Shown here: positions 8,494-18,183 of the stretch, one piece after another
Layout: each line of letters opens with the position of its first letter
Numbering within the stretch: the stretch's first letter is position 1
Source: Lactobacillus pasteurii DSM 23907 = CRBIP 24.76
Lineage (GTDB): Bacteria > Bacillota > Bacilli > Lactobacillales > Lactobacillaceae
Direction of reading: 5' to 3'
DNA length: 64,000 bases
Assembly (NCBI RefSeq): GCF_000297025.1
Contig: NZ_CAKD01000013.1
Span: 1 to 64,000 of the forward strand
Program-made: the position numbers and the translations under genes
The notes under the pieces: model-generated
The model's input: the letters and a program-made list of their open reading frames with translations, nothing else
Told to the model about the DNA's origin: nothing
The model's database searches: none

Positions 8494-9255
8494 CTAGAAA
8501 TCTAGTTGCTTGCGATCATTGAAGTAGTTGCGATAAGCCAAGTAACAAGAAATAACTGCACCTAGACTAGTGGCCGATAGCAACATGAAAGTAATAATTA
8601 TCTGATATTTAATCGCATTGATTGGGTTCACCCCGGCAAAAATTAGTCCTGACATCATTCCCGGCAAGTTAACCAAGCCAACAGTCTTAGCTGAATCAAT
8701 CGTTGGCTGCATAGCTGTTTTGATGCTGCGACGCAAAATTGGCAAGCAGGCTGTTTTTACATCTGCACCTAAAGCAAGACGTTCTAAGACTTGCTGCTGC
8801 AAATCGTGGAAACTATTGTTCAAGGCCCGGTAACACAGCCCGCAAGCCACCATTTCATTGCCAGCAATCATCCCGGTAATTGGAATAATCTGCACCGGCG
8901 TCCATTTGATCGTTCCTGTCACCAGCAGCAACCCTAAAGTCGTATAAGTCCCAACTAGCAAGGCAACAATTGAATTCCACAATTTCCGCTTAGGATTAGG
9001 GTCTCTTTTGCTGGCATTCCAAGATGCATTAAAAATGATCACCAAAGTTGCCAAAAAAGTGAGCAAAATGTTGTCGACATGCAAAATAAATTTCAAAACA
9101 TAACCAACAGCAATTAACTGCACAATTGCTCTAGCTACGCTGATTAAGGTATCTTTAGCTAGTCCCAGCTTTTCTTTGCTGGAGATAGCAATTGATACCA
9201 GCACTAAGGCAAAGGCGAGAACTAGGGATAAATTGCTGACATTCAAATCGCTCAT
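8494..9255 (-). CDS. fetB: FetB-like metal (iron) export permease
   Basis: A 253-residue polytopic membrane protein of the UPF0014/FetB family. With FetA it forms an ABC exporter that in E. coli helps remove excess iron. Six to seven hydrophobic spans are visible, with the conserved GMIAGNEMVACGL and PTIDSAKTVGLVNLPGMMSG stretches of the family. Its start overlaps the end of the ATPase gene by 4 bp, showing translational coupling. Iron is the substrate known for the E. coli proteins; in this organism it is inferred, and manganese or another metal is possible. Confidence 0.88.
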   Translation of the reverse strand: MSDLNVSNLSLVLAFALVLVSIAISSKEKLGLAKDTLISVARAIVQLIAVGYVLKFILHVDNILLTFLATLVIIFNASWNASKRDPNPKRKLWNSIVALLVGTYTTLGLLLVTGTIKWTPVQIIPITGMIAGNEMVACGLCYRALNNSFHDLQQQVLERLALGADVKTACLPILRRSIKTAMQPTIDSAKTVGLVNLPGMMSGLIFAGVNPINAIKYQIIITFMLLSATSLGAVISCYLAYRNYFNDRKQLDF

Positions 9256-9890
9256 TTTACTCTACTTCCTTTTTTGATTTCGATAATCTGACTAGCCAAA
9301 TCAATCTCGGCTGGATCATGCGTTACTTCCAAGATAGTGGTTCCAGCTTTGTGATAATCTGAGATCAACTGGTGCACAATAGATTTGCTTTGCTCATCAA
9401 GGCCAGTAGTAACTTCATCTAAAAGCAAGACCTCTGGCTTAAAGATCAGATTTCTAATTAAGGCTACTCTTTGCTTTTCACCACCTGACAAAGTGGTGAT
9501 TTTCTTATCGAGATATGATTTGTCCAAATCTACTTTCCATAAAAGTTCAGTAATTTCATCTTCGCTTGGCGCTTGTTTGCGCAATTCATAGGGAAAGTGC
9601 AGATTGTCTTTGACCGTTTCGCCAAAAAGACTCGGCTGCTGAAAGCAATAGGAAACGTGTCGACGATACTCAACGGGATCTAGATCGTTGATGTTTTGAT
9701 TTTTGAAAAAAATCTCCCCTGAACTCGGTGAAATTAAATCAGCAATCAACTTCAAAATCGTACTCTTGCCACTGCCTGAATGGCCAGTAATGGTGAGTCG
9801 GCTTCCCCGCCTTACTTTGAGCGAAATATCTGAGAGGATTTTTTTATCTTCTACTTGATAATAAATATGCTTTAATTCTAGAATATCCAT
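9252..9890 (-). CDS. fetA: FetA-like ABC transporter ATPase
   Basis: The ATP-hydrolysing partner of the FetB-like permease. It carries Walker A GHSGSGKST, the Q-loop FQQPS, signature LSGGEKQR and Walker B LLLDEVTTGLD, all intact, in a compact protein of about 212 residues. I prefer ATG at 9890 over the upstream GTG at 9899, because an AGAAAG element is too close to the GTG. The pair is transcribed toward the 159-residue gene. The wider intergenic region (9900-10070) also holds the promoter of the divergent glucosidase. Confidence 0.88.
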   Translation of the reverse strand: MDILELKHIYYQVEDKKILSDISLKVRRGSRLTITGHSGSGKSTILKLIADLISPSSGEIFFKNQNINDLDPVEYRRHVSYCFQQPSLFGETVKDNLHFPYELRKQAPSEDEITELLWKVDLDKSYLDKKITTLSGGEKQRVALIRNLIFKPEVLLLDEVTTGLDEQSKSIVHQLISDYHKAGTTILEVTHDPAEIDLASQIIEIKKGSRVK

Positions 9891-10026
9891 TCGTCCCACG
9901 CTTTCTATCTCATTTCACCATATATTATGCATCAAATGCTTATCCTTAACAGTTAATTTTTCGTAAAACTAGTTTTTCACCCAAAAAGAAAATCAAGAAA
10001 GCCCTTTATTTTTTTAAATTCTTCGC

Positions 10027-10048
10027 TATAATAAAAGTATATACTTTT
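10027..10048 (+). promoter_or_regulatory. Glucosidase promoter -10 with palindromic operator
   Basis: TATAAT (10027-10032) is followed at once by a perfect 16-bp palindrome AAAAGTATATACTTTT (10033-10048). The position over the transcription start suits a repressor site, perhaps of a GntR- or LacI-type sugar regulator. The -35 is weak. Confidence 0.5.
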
Positions 10049-10056
10049 GAAATTAA

Positions 10057-11502
<1,446 letters not shown>

Positions 11503-11522
11503 TAAATTTATCAACTGCCTCA

Positions 11523-11557
11523 TGCAGGAAGATCATTTGATTTTCCTGCATTTTTTT
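11523..11557 (+). terminator. Rho-independent terminator of bglA
   Basis: The stem TGCAGGAA/TTCCTGCA is followed by seven T. Confidence 0.85.
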
Positions 11558-11566
11558 GTAAAAAAA

Positions 11567-11596
11567 GAACCAGCTATTCAATTGAATAACTAGTTC
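11567..11596 (-). terminator. Terminator for the fumarate reductase remnant
   Basis: Arms GAACCAGCTATTCAAT / ATTGAATAACTAGTTC pair with two mismatches; on the minus strand a T7 run follows. Confidence 0.65.
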
Positions 11597-11622
11597 TCTA
11601 AGTAAATTATGGCAGAATGGTC

Positions 11623-12317
11623 TTATTTTAAGTTACAGTTATCAGCTGCTTCGGTTCCAGCTACAAAGCCAGATGCATAACTCCATGAGTTCATCATACT
11701 TGGCATTGAGTCATGACCGTTAGCACCACCAATAATTTCGCCGGCAGCATAGAAGCTGTCAATTGGCGTAAAGTCGCTATCGACTAATTGCATTTGTGCA
11801 GTAGTTTCATAGCCACCCAAAGTCGTACAGAAGCGCAATTTTTGTTCAATTACATAGTAAGTGTCACCTTCATAAGCGTGCAAGAACTTAGGATCGCGAC
11901 CAAATTCTTCATCTTTGCCCATTTTAACGGCTTGATCATAATTCTTCATGGTCTTAGTCAATTCTTCAGCATCAATACCGGCCTTTTGTGCAACAGTTTG
12001 CAAGTCGCCTTTGACTAAATAACTGCTACATCGACATCAAGATCAAGTTTCTGATGCTCTTTTGCTTCTAAAGCTAATTTTCCAGCATCAAGCATCCCCT
12101 TAGTCATTAAGGATGCACCAGAAATTGCATCAACTTCAAAAGATTGTGCTTCAAGAATATTATTCTTCAATTTGTCAAAAACTTGGTTGAAGATGGCTGG
12201 AGTTTCTGAACTCTTAGTTACTTGCACATCTTCAATTTTGTCACCGTTAAGATTGATTTCAAATTCAATTTCGCCATTGCGTCCTTGAGATTTTACCTTT
12301 AAAGTTTCGTCAGTCAT
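11623..12317 (-). pseudogene. Fumarate reductase flavoprotein with internal deletion
   Basis: Two reading frames are the two ends of one flavocytochrome-c/urocanate-type fumarate reductase. The first (12317 to 12015, 100 residues) is the N-terminal FMN-binding domain with the flavinylation-type motif DAISGASLMT, then DVDVAVI, the first beta strand of the FAD domain, where GAGGAG should follow. Instead a stop occurs and the second frame (12003 to 11623) resumes deep inside the FAD domain (LQTVAQKAGIDAEEL) and ends with the normal FAD-binding C-terminus (AAGEIIGGANGHDSMP). Roughly 300 residues are missing and the joint is out of frame. No signal peptide, so the original enzyme was cytoplasmic. 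Confidence 0.85.
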
Positions 12318-13434
12318 TTTATTTATCCTTTCTGAGGAATTTTTAAATCGCTTTCAGTATAGATTGATTCAATTCAGAAAAAAATAAATAAAATTAGATA
12401 AATTAATAGATCATATCTATTAATTGTGCTTATTAATTAAAATTTGACTATTTTATTTTTGTAAACACCTTTATGGCGCTATTAGTAGCCATTCGTGAAA
12501 AATAATAACAATTTCACAAGCTTTTTTTGTACTATTATATATATTAAATGTTACAATAATTAATAGATAAAGGCGATGTTTCTATTTTGTAATTAAAAGT
12601 CAGCATATAGATAAAAATATATATTTTTCACCAATGTAATCGAAATCACTATCCTAGTAACTGTAACTATTTTTCATGATACAACTAAAATTATATTTAT
12701 TGAAAAATAGTTTTTTCTTCAATAGATCTCCAACATGATTTGAGGAAAATATTCTAAGTTCGATCAGTATTGAACATAAAATTAGAATGAACTAGTCGGA
12801 ATTTTTATCCGTAACAGACAATGTACAATTTACTCTCTGCCTTTATCTAACGAATAACTACCTGTTCTTTATACTTTCTCTTTTATCTTTCCCAGGTGGT
12901 TATTTGATTCTTATAAATTCGATCAAGCCTACTTCATGCGAGTAATCAAAGTATATCTCTAGACTTTCTTTTATTTTTGCTAACTAGGCTTTTTAGACAA
13001 CTCATCCACCTAACTAAAGCCAATTCTTGCATCAAAGCTCCAACACGATGCAAGTCTCCACTCCAACAGTTAGCTTTGCTTAGACCGTTATTCTAAACAT
13101 TTACAGTAGACAAAATCATGTAAAAGAATTTCCTTATTCTTAAACTATTCAACACAACACTAGTATTTCACAATACGATTCCACTACAATAGTTAGATTA
13201 CCAAGTGTTGTGGGTTATGATCGAATCGCTCCACTAATCAAAAGTAAAGGCATTAGACTATCCGTATTTATTCCAGCTCATCAATACTTAAATTGATGAG
13301 CTTTTTCGTTTGGAAAAATATATTCCAACTACGATATTACAATATTTTAACCGATAAGCTGCTAATGGTCTATACCTATTATTGAAATTGATTGCGTTTT
13401 CTTGTAACATTTTATAATAAAAGCGTTTTCTTAT
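12318..13434. other. Gene-free AT-rich stretch with an orphan terminator
   Basis: No intact gene is visible in about 1.1 kb. On the plus strand a few short open stretches look like decayed coding sequence. One (about 13030-13100) weakly resembles a LysR-type helix-turn-helix, and one before 13297 reads SVVGYDRIAPLIKSKGIR. Both are interrupted by stops. A plus-strand terminator at 13275-13306 closes the region, which fits a lost gene. The promoter of the next gene lies at its right end (TATAAT at 13412-13417). Confidence 0.5.
13275..13306 (+). terminator. Orphan Rho-independent terminator
   Basis: The stem AGCTCATCAAT/ATTGATGAGCT is followed by TTTT. No intact plus-strand gene lies upstream. 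Confidence 0.75.
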
Positions 13435-13447
13435 AGGAGGTATTATT

Positions 13448-14539
13448 ATGACAATGAGGCACTTGGGTCTATCCATTTACCCTGATCACAGCAATATGGA
13501 AGAAGATAAAAAATATCTAGAACTCGGTCACAAATACGGCTTCAAGCGAATCTTTATGAGCATGTTGGAGATTTCTGATAATAGCGAAGATACACTGGAA
13601 AAATATCGCGAGATTATCCAATACGGCAATAAACTCGGCTATGAAACTTTCATCGACCTGGCACCACAGATTTTTACCAAATTAGGCATTTCTTACCAAG
13701 ACTTAAAGATCTTCCATGACCTAGGCGCAACTGGTTTGAGATTAGATGAGGCCTTTGATGGCGAAACCGAAGCCATGATGACGTACAATCCATATGGCTT
13801 GATTATCGAATTGAACATGAGCAACAATGTTGATTATTTGAACAACATTTTGTCCTATCAAGCAAGCACACCATTTATCTATGGCTGCCACAACTTCTAC
13901 CCACAAAAAGGCACGGGCCTTCCATATGACTTCTTTATTGAGTGTAGCAAACGCTTCAAACATTTTGGCATTCATTCAGCGGCCTTTGTTTCAAGTCAAG
14001 TGGGCAAGATGGGCCCTTGGAATGTAACCGATGGCTTGCCTACGCTTGAACAATGTCGCAGTCTGCCAATTTCTGTTCAAGCTAAATTGCTTTGGGCAAC
14101 TGGCCTAATCGATGACGTAATTATCGGCAATGCCTACGCTAGTGAAGATGAACTTAAAGCCTTGTCGGAAGTCAACCCTTACCAACTAGAGCTAGAAGTT
14201 GAAGCAGTTTCGGAAATTAATGAGGTTGAAAGAACTATTGTTAATGTTCCTCAGCACTTCCGCCGAGGTGACATGACCAGCGCAGTAGTCCGCTCAACTA
14301 TGCCACGAGTAACTTACCATGATGAGGCAAACCCAGCTCATGATAACCAAGCCGAATTTGCTTACGGGGATGTAGTAGTTGGCAACGATGATTTTGGTGT
14401 TTATAAAAACGAACTTCAAATTGTCCTTGAACCCCACTCTGATACCCGCAAAAATAAGGTCGGAACAATTAGAAAAGATGAACAGTTCTTACTTGATTTC
14501 ATCAAGCCTTGGACCAAGTTTAAGTTAGTCTGCAAATAA
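13448..14539 (+). CDS. DUF871 / MupG-like 6-phospho-N-acetylmuramidase
   Basis: A 363-residue protein of the DUF871 family: an N-terminal TIM barrel (about 1-240, beginning LGLSIYPDHSNMEEDKKYL) and a C-terminal cyclophilin-like domain (about 250-363). The characterised member, S. aureus MupG, hydrolyses MurNAc-6-phosphate disaccharides imported by a PTS during cell-wall recycling, so a cytoplasmic phospho-disaccharide hydrolase is likely; the exact sugar is inferred. The start is fixed by TAGGAGGT just upstream. A cre-like AAGCGTTTTCTTA lies between promoter and ribosome site, suggesting CcpA control. The partner gene at 14612 follows 70 bp later. Confidence 0.85.
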   Translation: MTMRHLGLSIYPDHSNMEEDKKYLELGHKYGFKRIFMSMLEISDNSEDTLEKYREIIQYGNKLGYETFIDLAPQIFTKLGISYQDLKIFHDLGATGLRLDEAFDGETEAMMTYNPYGLIIELNMSNNVDYLNNILSYQASTPFIYGCHNFYPQKGTGLPYDFFIECSKRFKHFGIHSAAFVSSQVGKMGPWNVTDGLPTLEQCRSLPISVQAKLLWATGLIDDVIIGNAYASEDELKALSEVNPYQLELEVEAVSEINEVERTIVNVPQHFRRGDMTSAVVRSTMPRVTYHDEANPAHDNQAEFAYGDVVVGNDDFGVYKNELQIVLEPHSDTRKNKVGTIRKDEQFLLDFIKPWTKFKLVCK

Positions 14540-14558
14540 ATTACTTTTAAAACCGATT

Positions 14559-14572
14559 TGAAAGCGCTAAAG
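14559..14572 (+). promoter_or_regulatory. cre-like site
   Basis: TGAAAGCGCTAAAG is close to the CcpA consensus TGWAANCGNTNWCA and lies 40 bp before the next start codon. Confidence 0.5.
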
Positions 14573-14611
14573 TTAAAGTAGGATATATTTTCGAATCGGA
14601 GGGATTTTTTC

Positions 14612-15373
14612 ATGAGCAGAATTACACTTTCATTGTTTAACGCTAAAGACGAAATCATCAAGACCAGTTCTAACGATTATGATGCCTACTTTGGCATAAG
14701 CGATGTATATGAAGATGGTGGTTATTTTCAAATTGAAGTGGACCGTGCGCCATCTTATGTGATTGTTCAAATCGACTCAGCTTTAGCGCCAGCTTTGATC
14801 TACATGAGAGATCGCACCTGGCGCTATCCGATCCCAAAATCTAGAGATGTATACCATCTTGGAGCTTTTGTAGCTCCAAATTACGCCAAGGCACGCTTTG
14901 CTAATCCCGAAGAGATTGCTATGCATCAAAACTTAGCTTTGAATTCTCATGACCAACTTAATAACTTCAACGCCTACCCTCACGCTAGCAGCAAAAGCGA
15001 TGATGAAAGCAAATTGCTAACTTGTGCCAAAAATGCCATCGATGGCTATCTGGACAATCGTGGACATGGACTTTTCCCATTTCAAGCTTGTGAGACTAGC
15101 GACGAGCAAGATCAAATTAAAGTTGATTTTGGTAGAGAGGTATTGCTTGATGGAATCGGAGTTATTTTAAAAGCAGATACTGATGACTACTTAAGACGGG
15201 CTACCGCCTGCTTCTCCGATGGCAGCAAGCAAGTGTTAAACTTTAAGCCTACCGATCAAAAACAACAATTTGCAGTTACTCCGATTCCAACTAGTTTTAT
15301 TGTTTTGACTGACTTACAAGGCCCAGTCGCAATAACTCAACTAGAGGCTTACGGTATCAACATTTTGAGATAA
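14612..15373 (+). CDS. Unrecognised protein, possible carbohydrate-binding (F5/8-type) C-terminus
   Basis: I cannot name this 253-residue protein with certainty. The C-terminal half (about 110-253: NLALNSHDQLN...AYPHASS, IDGYLDNRGHG, then IKVDFGREVLLDGIGVIL) has the layout of a galactose-binding-like (F5/8 type C) domain, which usually binds sugars. There is no signal peptide, so it would work inside the cell. It follows the MupG-like gene on the same strand and has its own cre-like site and a GGAGG ribosome site, so both probably respond to sugar status. It may be an accessory protein or an uncharacterised enzyme for the same phospho-sugar. Confidence 0.6.
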   Translation: MSRITLSLFNAKDEIIKTSSNDYDAYFGISDVYEDGGYFQIEVDRAPSYVIVQIDSALAPALIYMRDRTWRYPIPKSRDVYHLGAFVAPNYAKARFANPEEIAMHQNLALNSHDQLNNFNAYPHASSKSDDESKLLTCAKNAIDGYLDNRGHGLFPFQACETSDEQDQIKVDFGREVLLDGIGVILKADTDDYLRRATACFSDGSKQVLNFKPTDQKQQFAVTPIPTSFIVLTDLQGPVAITQLEAYGINILR

Positions 15374-15385
15374 ATTTACACATAC

Positions 15386-15419
15386 AAAAAGGTTTTGTGG
15401 TGAGTCACAAAACCTTTTT
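15386..15419. terminator. Bidirectional terminator
   Basis: A perfect 14-bp stem (AAAAAGGTTTTGTG and its complement) flanked by A and T runs serves the plus gene before it and the NUDIX gene converging from the other side. Confidence 0.85.
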
Positions 15420-15427
15420 AGTTTGCT

Positions 15428-15997
15428 TTAAAATTCAGCTGCTTTTTGGATCAACTTTTGGTAAATCCATTTGTAAAACCACGGCTCATTAATCTTGTTC
15501 GGCAAATCCTTAAGATCAATCCAAGCGATGGCACTATTTTCGTCAGGTTTAATTCTAATTGGCAAAGCAGGATCCGCCTCAATTAGATAAGTAACATTTA
15601 AATGCAAGTGCGAAGATACATATTCTCCGCGCTTAATGTGCCCATCAACCGTTAAAATTTCCAATGAAAAAATATCATCGGAGACAAACTTGAAGTCTTC
15701 CAGTCCACTTTCTTCAGTAATTTCCTTGCTGATGACATGTTTGAAATCAGGATCACCATCAACATGGCCGCCAAGCCAGGCAAACGACTGATAAATATTA
15801 TGATAAGCCATCAACACCTTTTGTCGATCAGGACTGACGATCCAGGCTGAAGCTGTAAAGTGAGCATTGCGGTTATTTCTAGTTAGCAAATCTTGGACAT
15901 GATCGATTTGCCAGAGCAATTCTTGTTGATCATGTTCTTCTTGTTCATTGAAGGGATGGTAATTTGCGATTTGGTCGCGGATTTTCTCATTTGTCAT
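15428..15997 (-). CDS. NUDIX hydrolase
   Basis: A 189-residue NUDIX enzyme, cleaving a nucleoside diphosphate linked to another group, in the cytoplasm. The box is GGHVDGDPDFKHV..KEITEESGL, where the usual GGxxExG...RExxEExGL has D for the first E and K for R; both are conservative and the metal-binding EE pair is kept. The N-terminus (NEQEEHDQQELLWQIDHV) and length match a subgroup common in lactic acid bacteria. ATG at 15997 is preferred over the GTG at 16006, because AGGTG lies 6 bp before it. Substrate unknown. Confidence 0.85.
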   Translation of the reverse strand: MTNEKIRDQIANYHPFNEQEEHDQQELLWQIDHVQDLLTRNNRNAHFTASAWIVSPDRQKVLMAYHNIYQSFAWLGGHVDGDPDFKHVISKEITEESGLEDFKFVSDDIFSLEILTVDGHIKRGEYVSSHLHLNVTYLIEADPALPIRIKPDENSAIAWIDLKDLPNKINEPWFYKWIYQKLIQKAAEF

Positions 15998-16074
15998 TGC
16001 TTGCACCTACTTCCGTTAATCTTACTATTTACTCAAAAAGCTACTACAAGTGAATTGATTTAGCAAGGAAAAGA

Positions 16075-16110
16075 AAAAACGCATCATTCTGATTAGAATA
16101 ATACGTTTTC
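16075..16110 (-). terminator. Terminator behind the LPXTG remnant
   Basis: An imperfect stem AAAACG..ATTCT / AGAAT..CGTTTT is followed on the minus strand by T residues. Confidence 0.55.
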
Positions 16111-16115
16111 TAAGA

Positions 16116-16613
16116 TTATCTTTGCTTCTTCTTAGCTACAAGTAACATAGCTGCGCCAAGGATCATGATCATTGAACCGATCAATGCAAGTGAAGTTAAT
16201 GCTTCACCAGTTTGTGGCAATGATGATTTTTCCTTCTTGTCAGTTGAAACCTTTGTAGATGAGTTTGGCTTCAACTTCTTTGAAGTTTCCTTGGTAGAAG
16301 TTTTAATTATCATCTTTTGGGTTGATTTAGTTTGTTTCTTGTTCTTCTTCTTTGATTTAGAAGGAACAAATGTTTGATGTTGAACTTCAGTAGTGATTTC
16401 GTCGCCTTTAGGTGGAACTACTGCTTGTAACGAAGGTTTAGAAAATTCTTGCTTGTTATCGCTTGGAACAACAATATCTTCTGTTGTAGTTGTAGTTTCA
16501 TCCTTTGGCGGAACTACTGCTGGAACATTCGGCTTATTCGGAACTACCGGTTTATCTGGTGTCTTTGGAATGAAACTTTTTGATAAAGCTTAACTTTCAA
16601 AAGTTGCCTCCTA
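16116..16613 (-). pseudogene. Remnant of an LPXTG cell-wall protein
   Basis: The minus strand is open for about 160 codons up to 16593 and encodes a Pro/Thr/Lys-rich wall-spanning region (IPKTPDKPVVPNKPNVPAVV), then a sorting signal SLPQTGE, a hydrophobic span and the tail KKKQR. It therefore has the complete C-terminal anchor for sortase but no signal peptide or functional domain. Upstream, a strong ribosome site (AGGAGG) with TTG start (LKVKLYQKVSFQ) survives in another frame and soon ends. This pattern fits an internal deletion that removed the adhesin body and shifted the frame. The only ATG in frame gives 65 residues and has no ribosome site. Confidence 0.75.
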
Positions 16614-17102
16614 AAATTACACACATTTATCTTCGCTAATTTCTTAGCATATTCAAAAACTCCAAAAATGCATATTGTTAACATTTCTTACAATTCATGC
16701 ATAGAAACGTCAAAAATACATAAACGAAATACTATCAAACATTTGTTTATAAGTAAACAAATTCTTCGGTATAGTCCAATTTCAGAAAGCGTTTTCTTTT
16801 GCTTTGTACAAGCAAAACCGTGATATAAAAGTATTCAAATATTTTTGAAAACGGTTGTAAAATTAGCTAGGCAGTCAAACAGCCTATATCAAATTTTGTG
16901 ATAAAATCACCAATTGACGCAATGTCAACAAATCACCTTTAACTTAAATAGTCATATTCGATAAAAGTATAGATCTATTTTTATTGAGAATATAGATCTT
17001 TTTTGAAAATTTAGGCTTCATATTTGAATTTTGAAACCGCTTTTATTAGAATGTAATTGATAAATAAATCACAATTTTTAATTTGAATCGAGGGGGATTT
17101 AT
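16614..17102. promoter_or_regulatory. Promoter region of the PTS-PanE pair, with cre sites
   Basis: No gene. TTGAAT (17025-17030), 16 bp, TAGAAT (17047-17052) form a plausible promoter; the cre-like TGAAACCGCTTTTA (17032-17045) sits between them, so CcpA would block it. A second palindromic cre-like AGAAAGCGTTTTCT lies at 16784-16797, possibly for the decayed LPXTG gene on the other strand. Confidence 0.6.
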
Positions 17103-18167
17103 ATGAGTGATGCTCCTGCTAAAGAAACAGTTGGTTCTTTCACCTTAAAGATATTAAATGGGGCCACTATCGCGATTGTTGTTGCGCTAATTCCAAATGC
17201 AATTTTAGCAACATTTTTCACACCATTTGCTGATAAGGCGCTGATTGCAAACTGGCTTCACATTGTGCAAGTGTTCCAGTTCTTTACACCAATCATGGCT
17301 GGTTTTATCATTGCTATGCAATTTAAGATGAACCCGGTTCAGTCTGCTTCAATCGCTGGGGCGACCTATATTGGTTCAGGTGCATGGAAGTACATTACAG
17401 CTACTGTTGCAGGCAAAGAAACTAACCTATTCCAATTAGCTGGAATCGGTGACGTAATCAACACCATGCTAACAGCTGCTTTGGCAGTTTTGGCTGTGCA
17501 GCGGATTGGCAATAAACTTGGTTCCCTAAACTTAGTTTTAATGCCAATTATTATCGGATTTGGAATTGGCTGGATTGGTACTTTAACCTTGCCCTACGTA
17601 TCGTTAATTACCTTCTATCTTGGAAAAGGAATCAACTCCTTCACTACCTTGCAGCCAATATTGATGAGTATCTTGATTGCAATGTCATTTTCAATCATTA
17701 TCATCAGTCCGGTTTCAACTGTTGCCATTGGTCTAGCTATCGGTTTGACCGGAACTGCTTCAGCGGCTGCTGGTATGGGCGTTGCTTGTGCAGCTGCCTT
17801 TCTGGTCTTTGCCACTAGAAAAGTCAACAAGGCTGGTGTGCCTGTTGCAATTGCATTAGGCGCAATGAAGATGATGATGCCAAACTTCTTGACTCACCCA
17901 ATTATTGGCGTGCCTGTCGCAATTACCGCTGCCATCAGTTCGCTAACTGTTCCACTATTTCACATGGTAGGTACTCCGGCTTCTGCTGGTTTTGGTCTAG
18001 TAGGTCTGGTTTCACCATTAGCTGCTCTTAACTCTGGCAGCATCAACGTTTGGATTATGCTTTTGGCCTGGATCGTCATTCCATTTGCAGTTGGATTCAT
18101 CGTTGATAAGGTAATGTGCGATATGCTCCACATTTACTCAAGAGATATCTTTGTATTTAAGGATTAA
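17103..18167 (+). CDS. PTS EIIC-like membrane protein (PF13303 type)
   Basis: A 354-residue protein with about nine or ten hydrophobic spans, matching the small EIIC-like family Pfam PTS_EIIC_2. No EIIA or EIIB domain or gene is next to it, so phosphorylation of a sugar through it is not shown. It is followed after 16 bp by a PanE/ApbA-type reductase, and the two surely form an operon. That suggests transport of a 2-keto acid or related small acid rather than a sugar, but this is inference. The start is set by GAGGGGG 6 bp upstream. CcpA control is likely from the cre in the promoter. Confidence 0.75.
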   Translation: MSDAPAKETVGSFTLKILNGATIAIVVALIPNAILATFFTPFADKALIANWLHIVQVFQFFTPIMAGFIIAMQFKMNPVQSASIAGATYIGSGAWKYITATVAGKETNLFQLAGIGDVINTMLTAALAVLAVQRIGNKLGSLNLVLMPIIIGFGIGWIGTLTLPYVSLITFYLGKGINSFTTLQPILMSILIAMSFSIIIISPVSTVAIGLAIGLTGTASAAAGMGVACAAAFLVFATRKVNKAGVPVAIALGAMKMMMPNFLTHPIIGVPVAITAAISSLTVPLFHMVGTPASAGFGLVGLVSPLAALNSGSINVWIMLLAWIVIPFAVGFIVDKVMCDMLHIYSRDIFVFKD

Positions 18168-18183
18168 CTAGGAGGAAATATTT

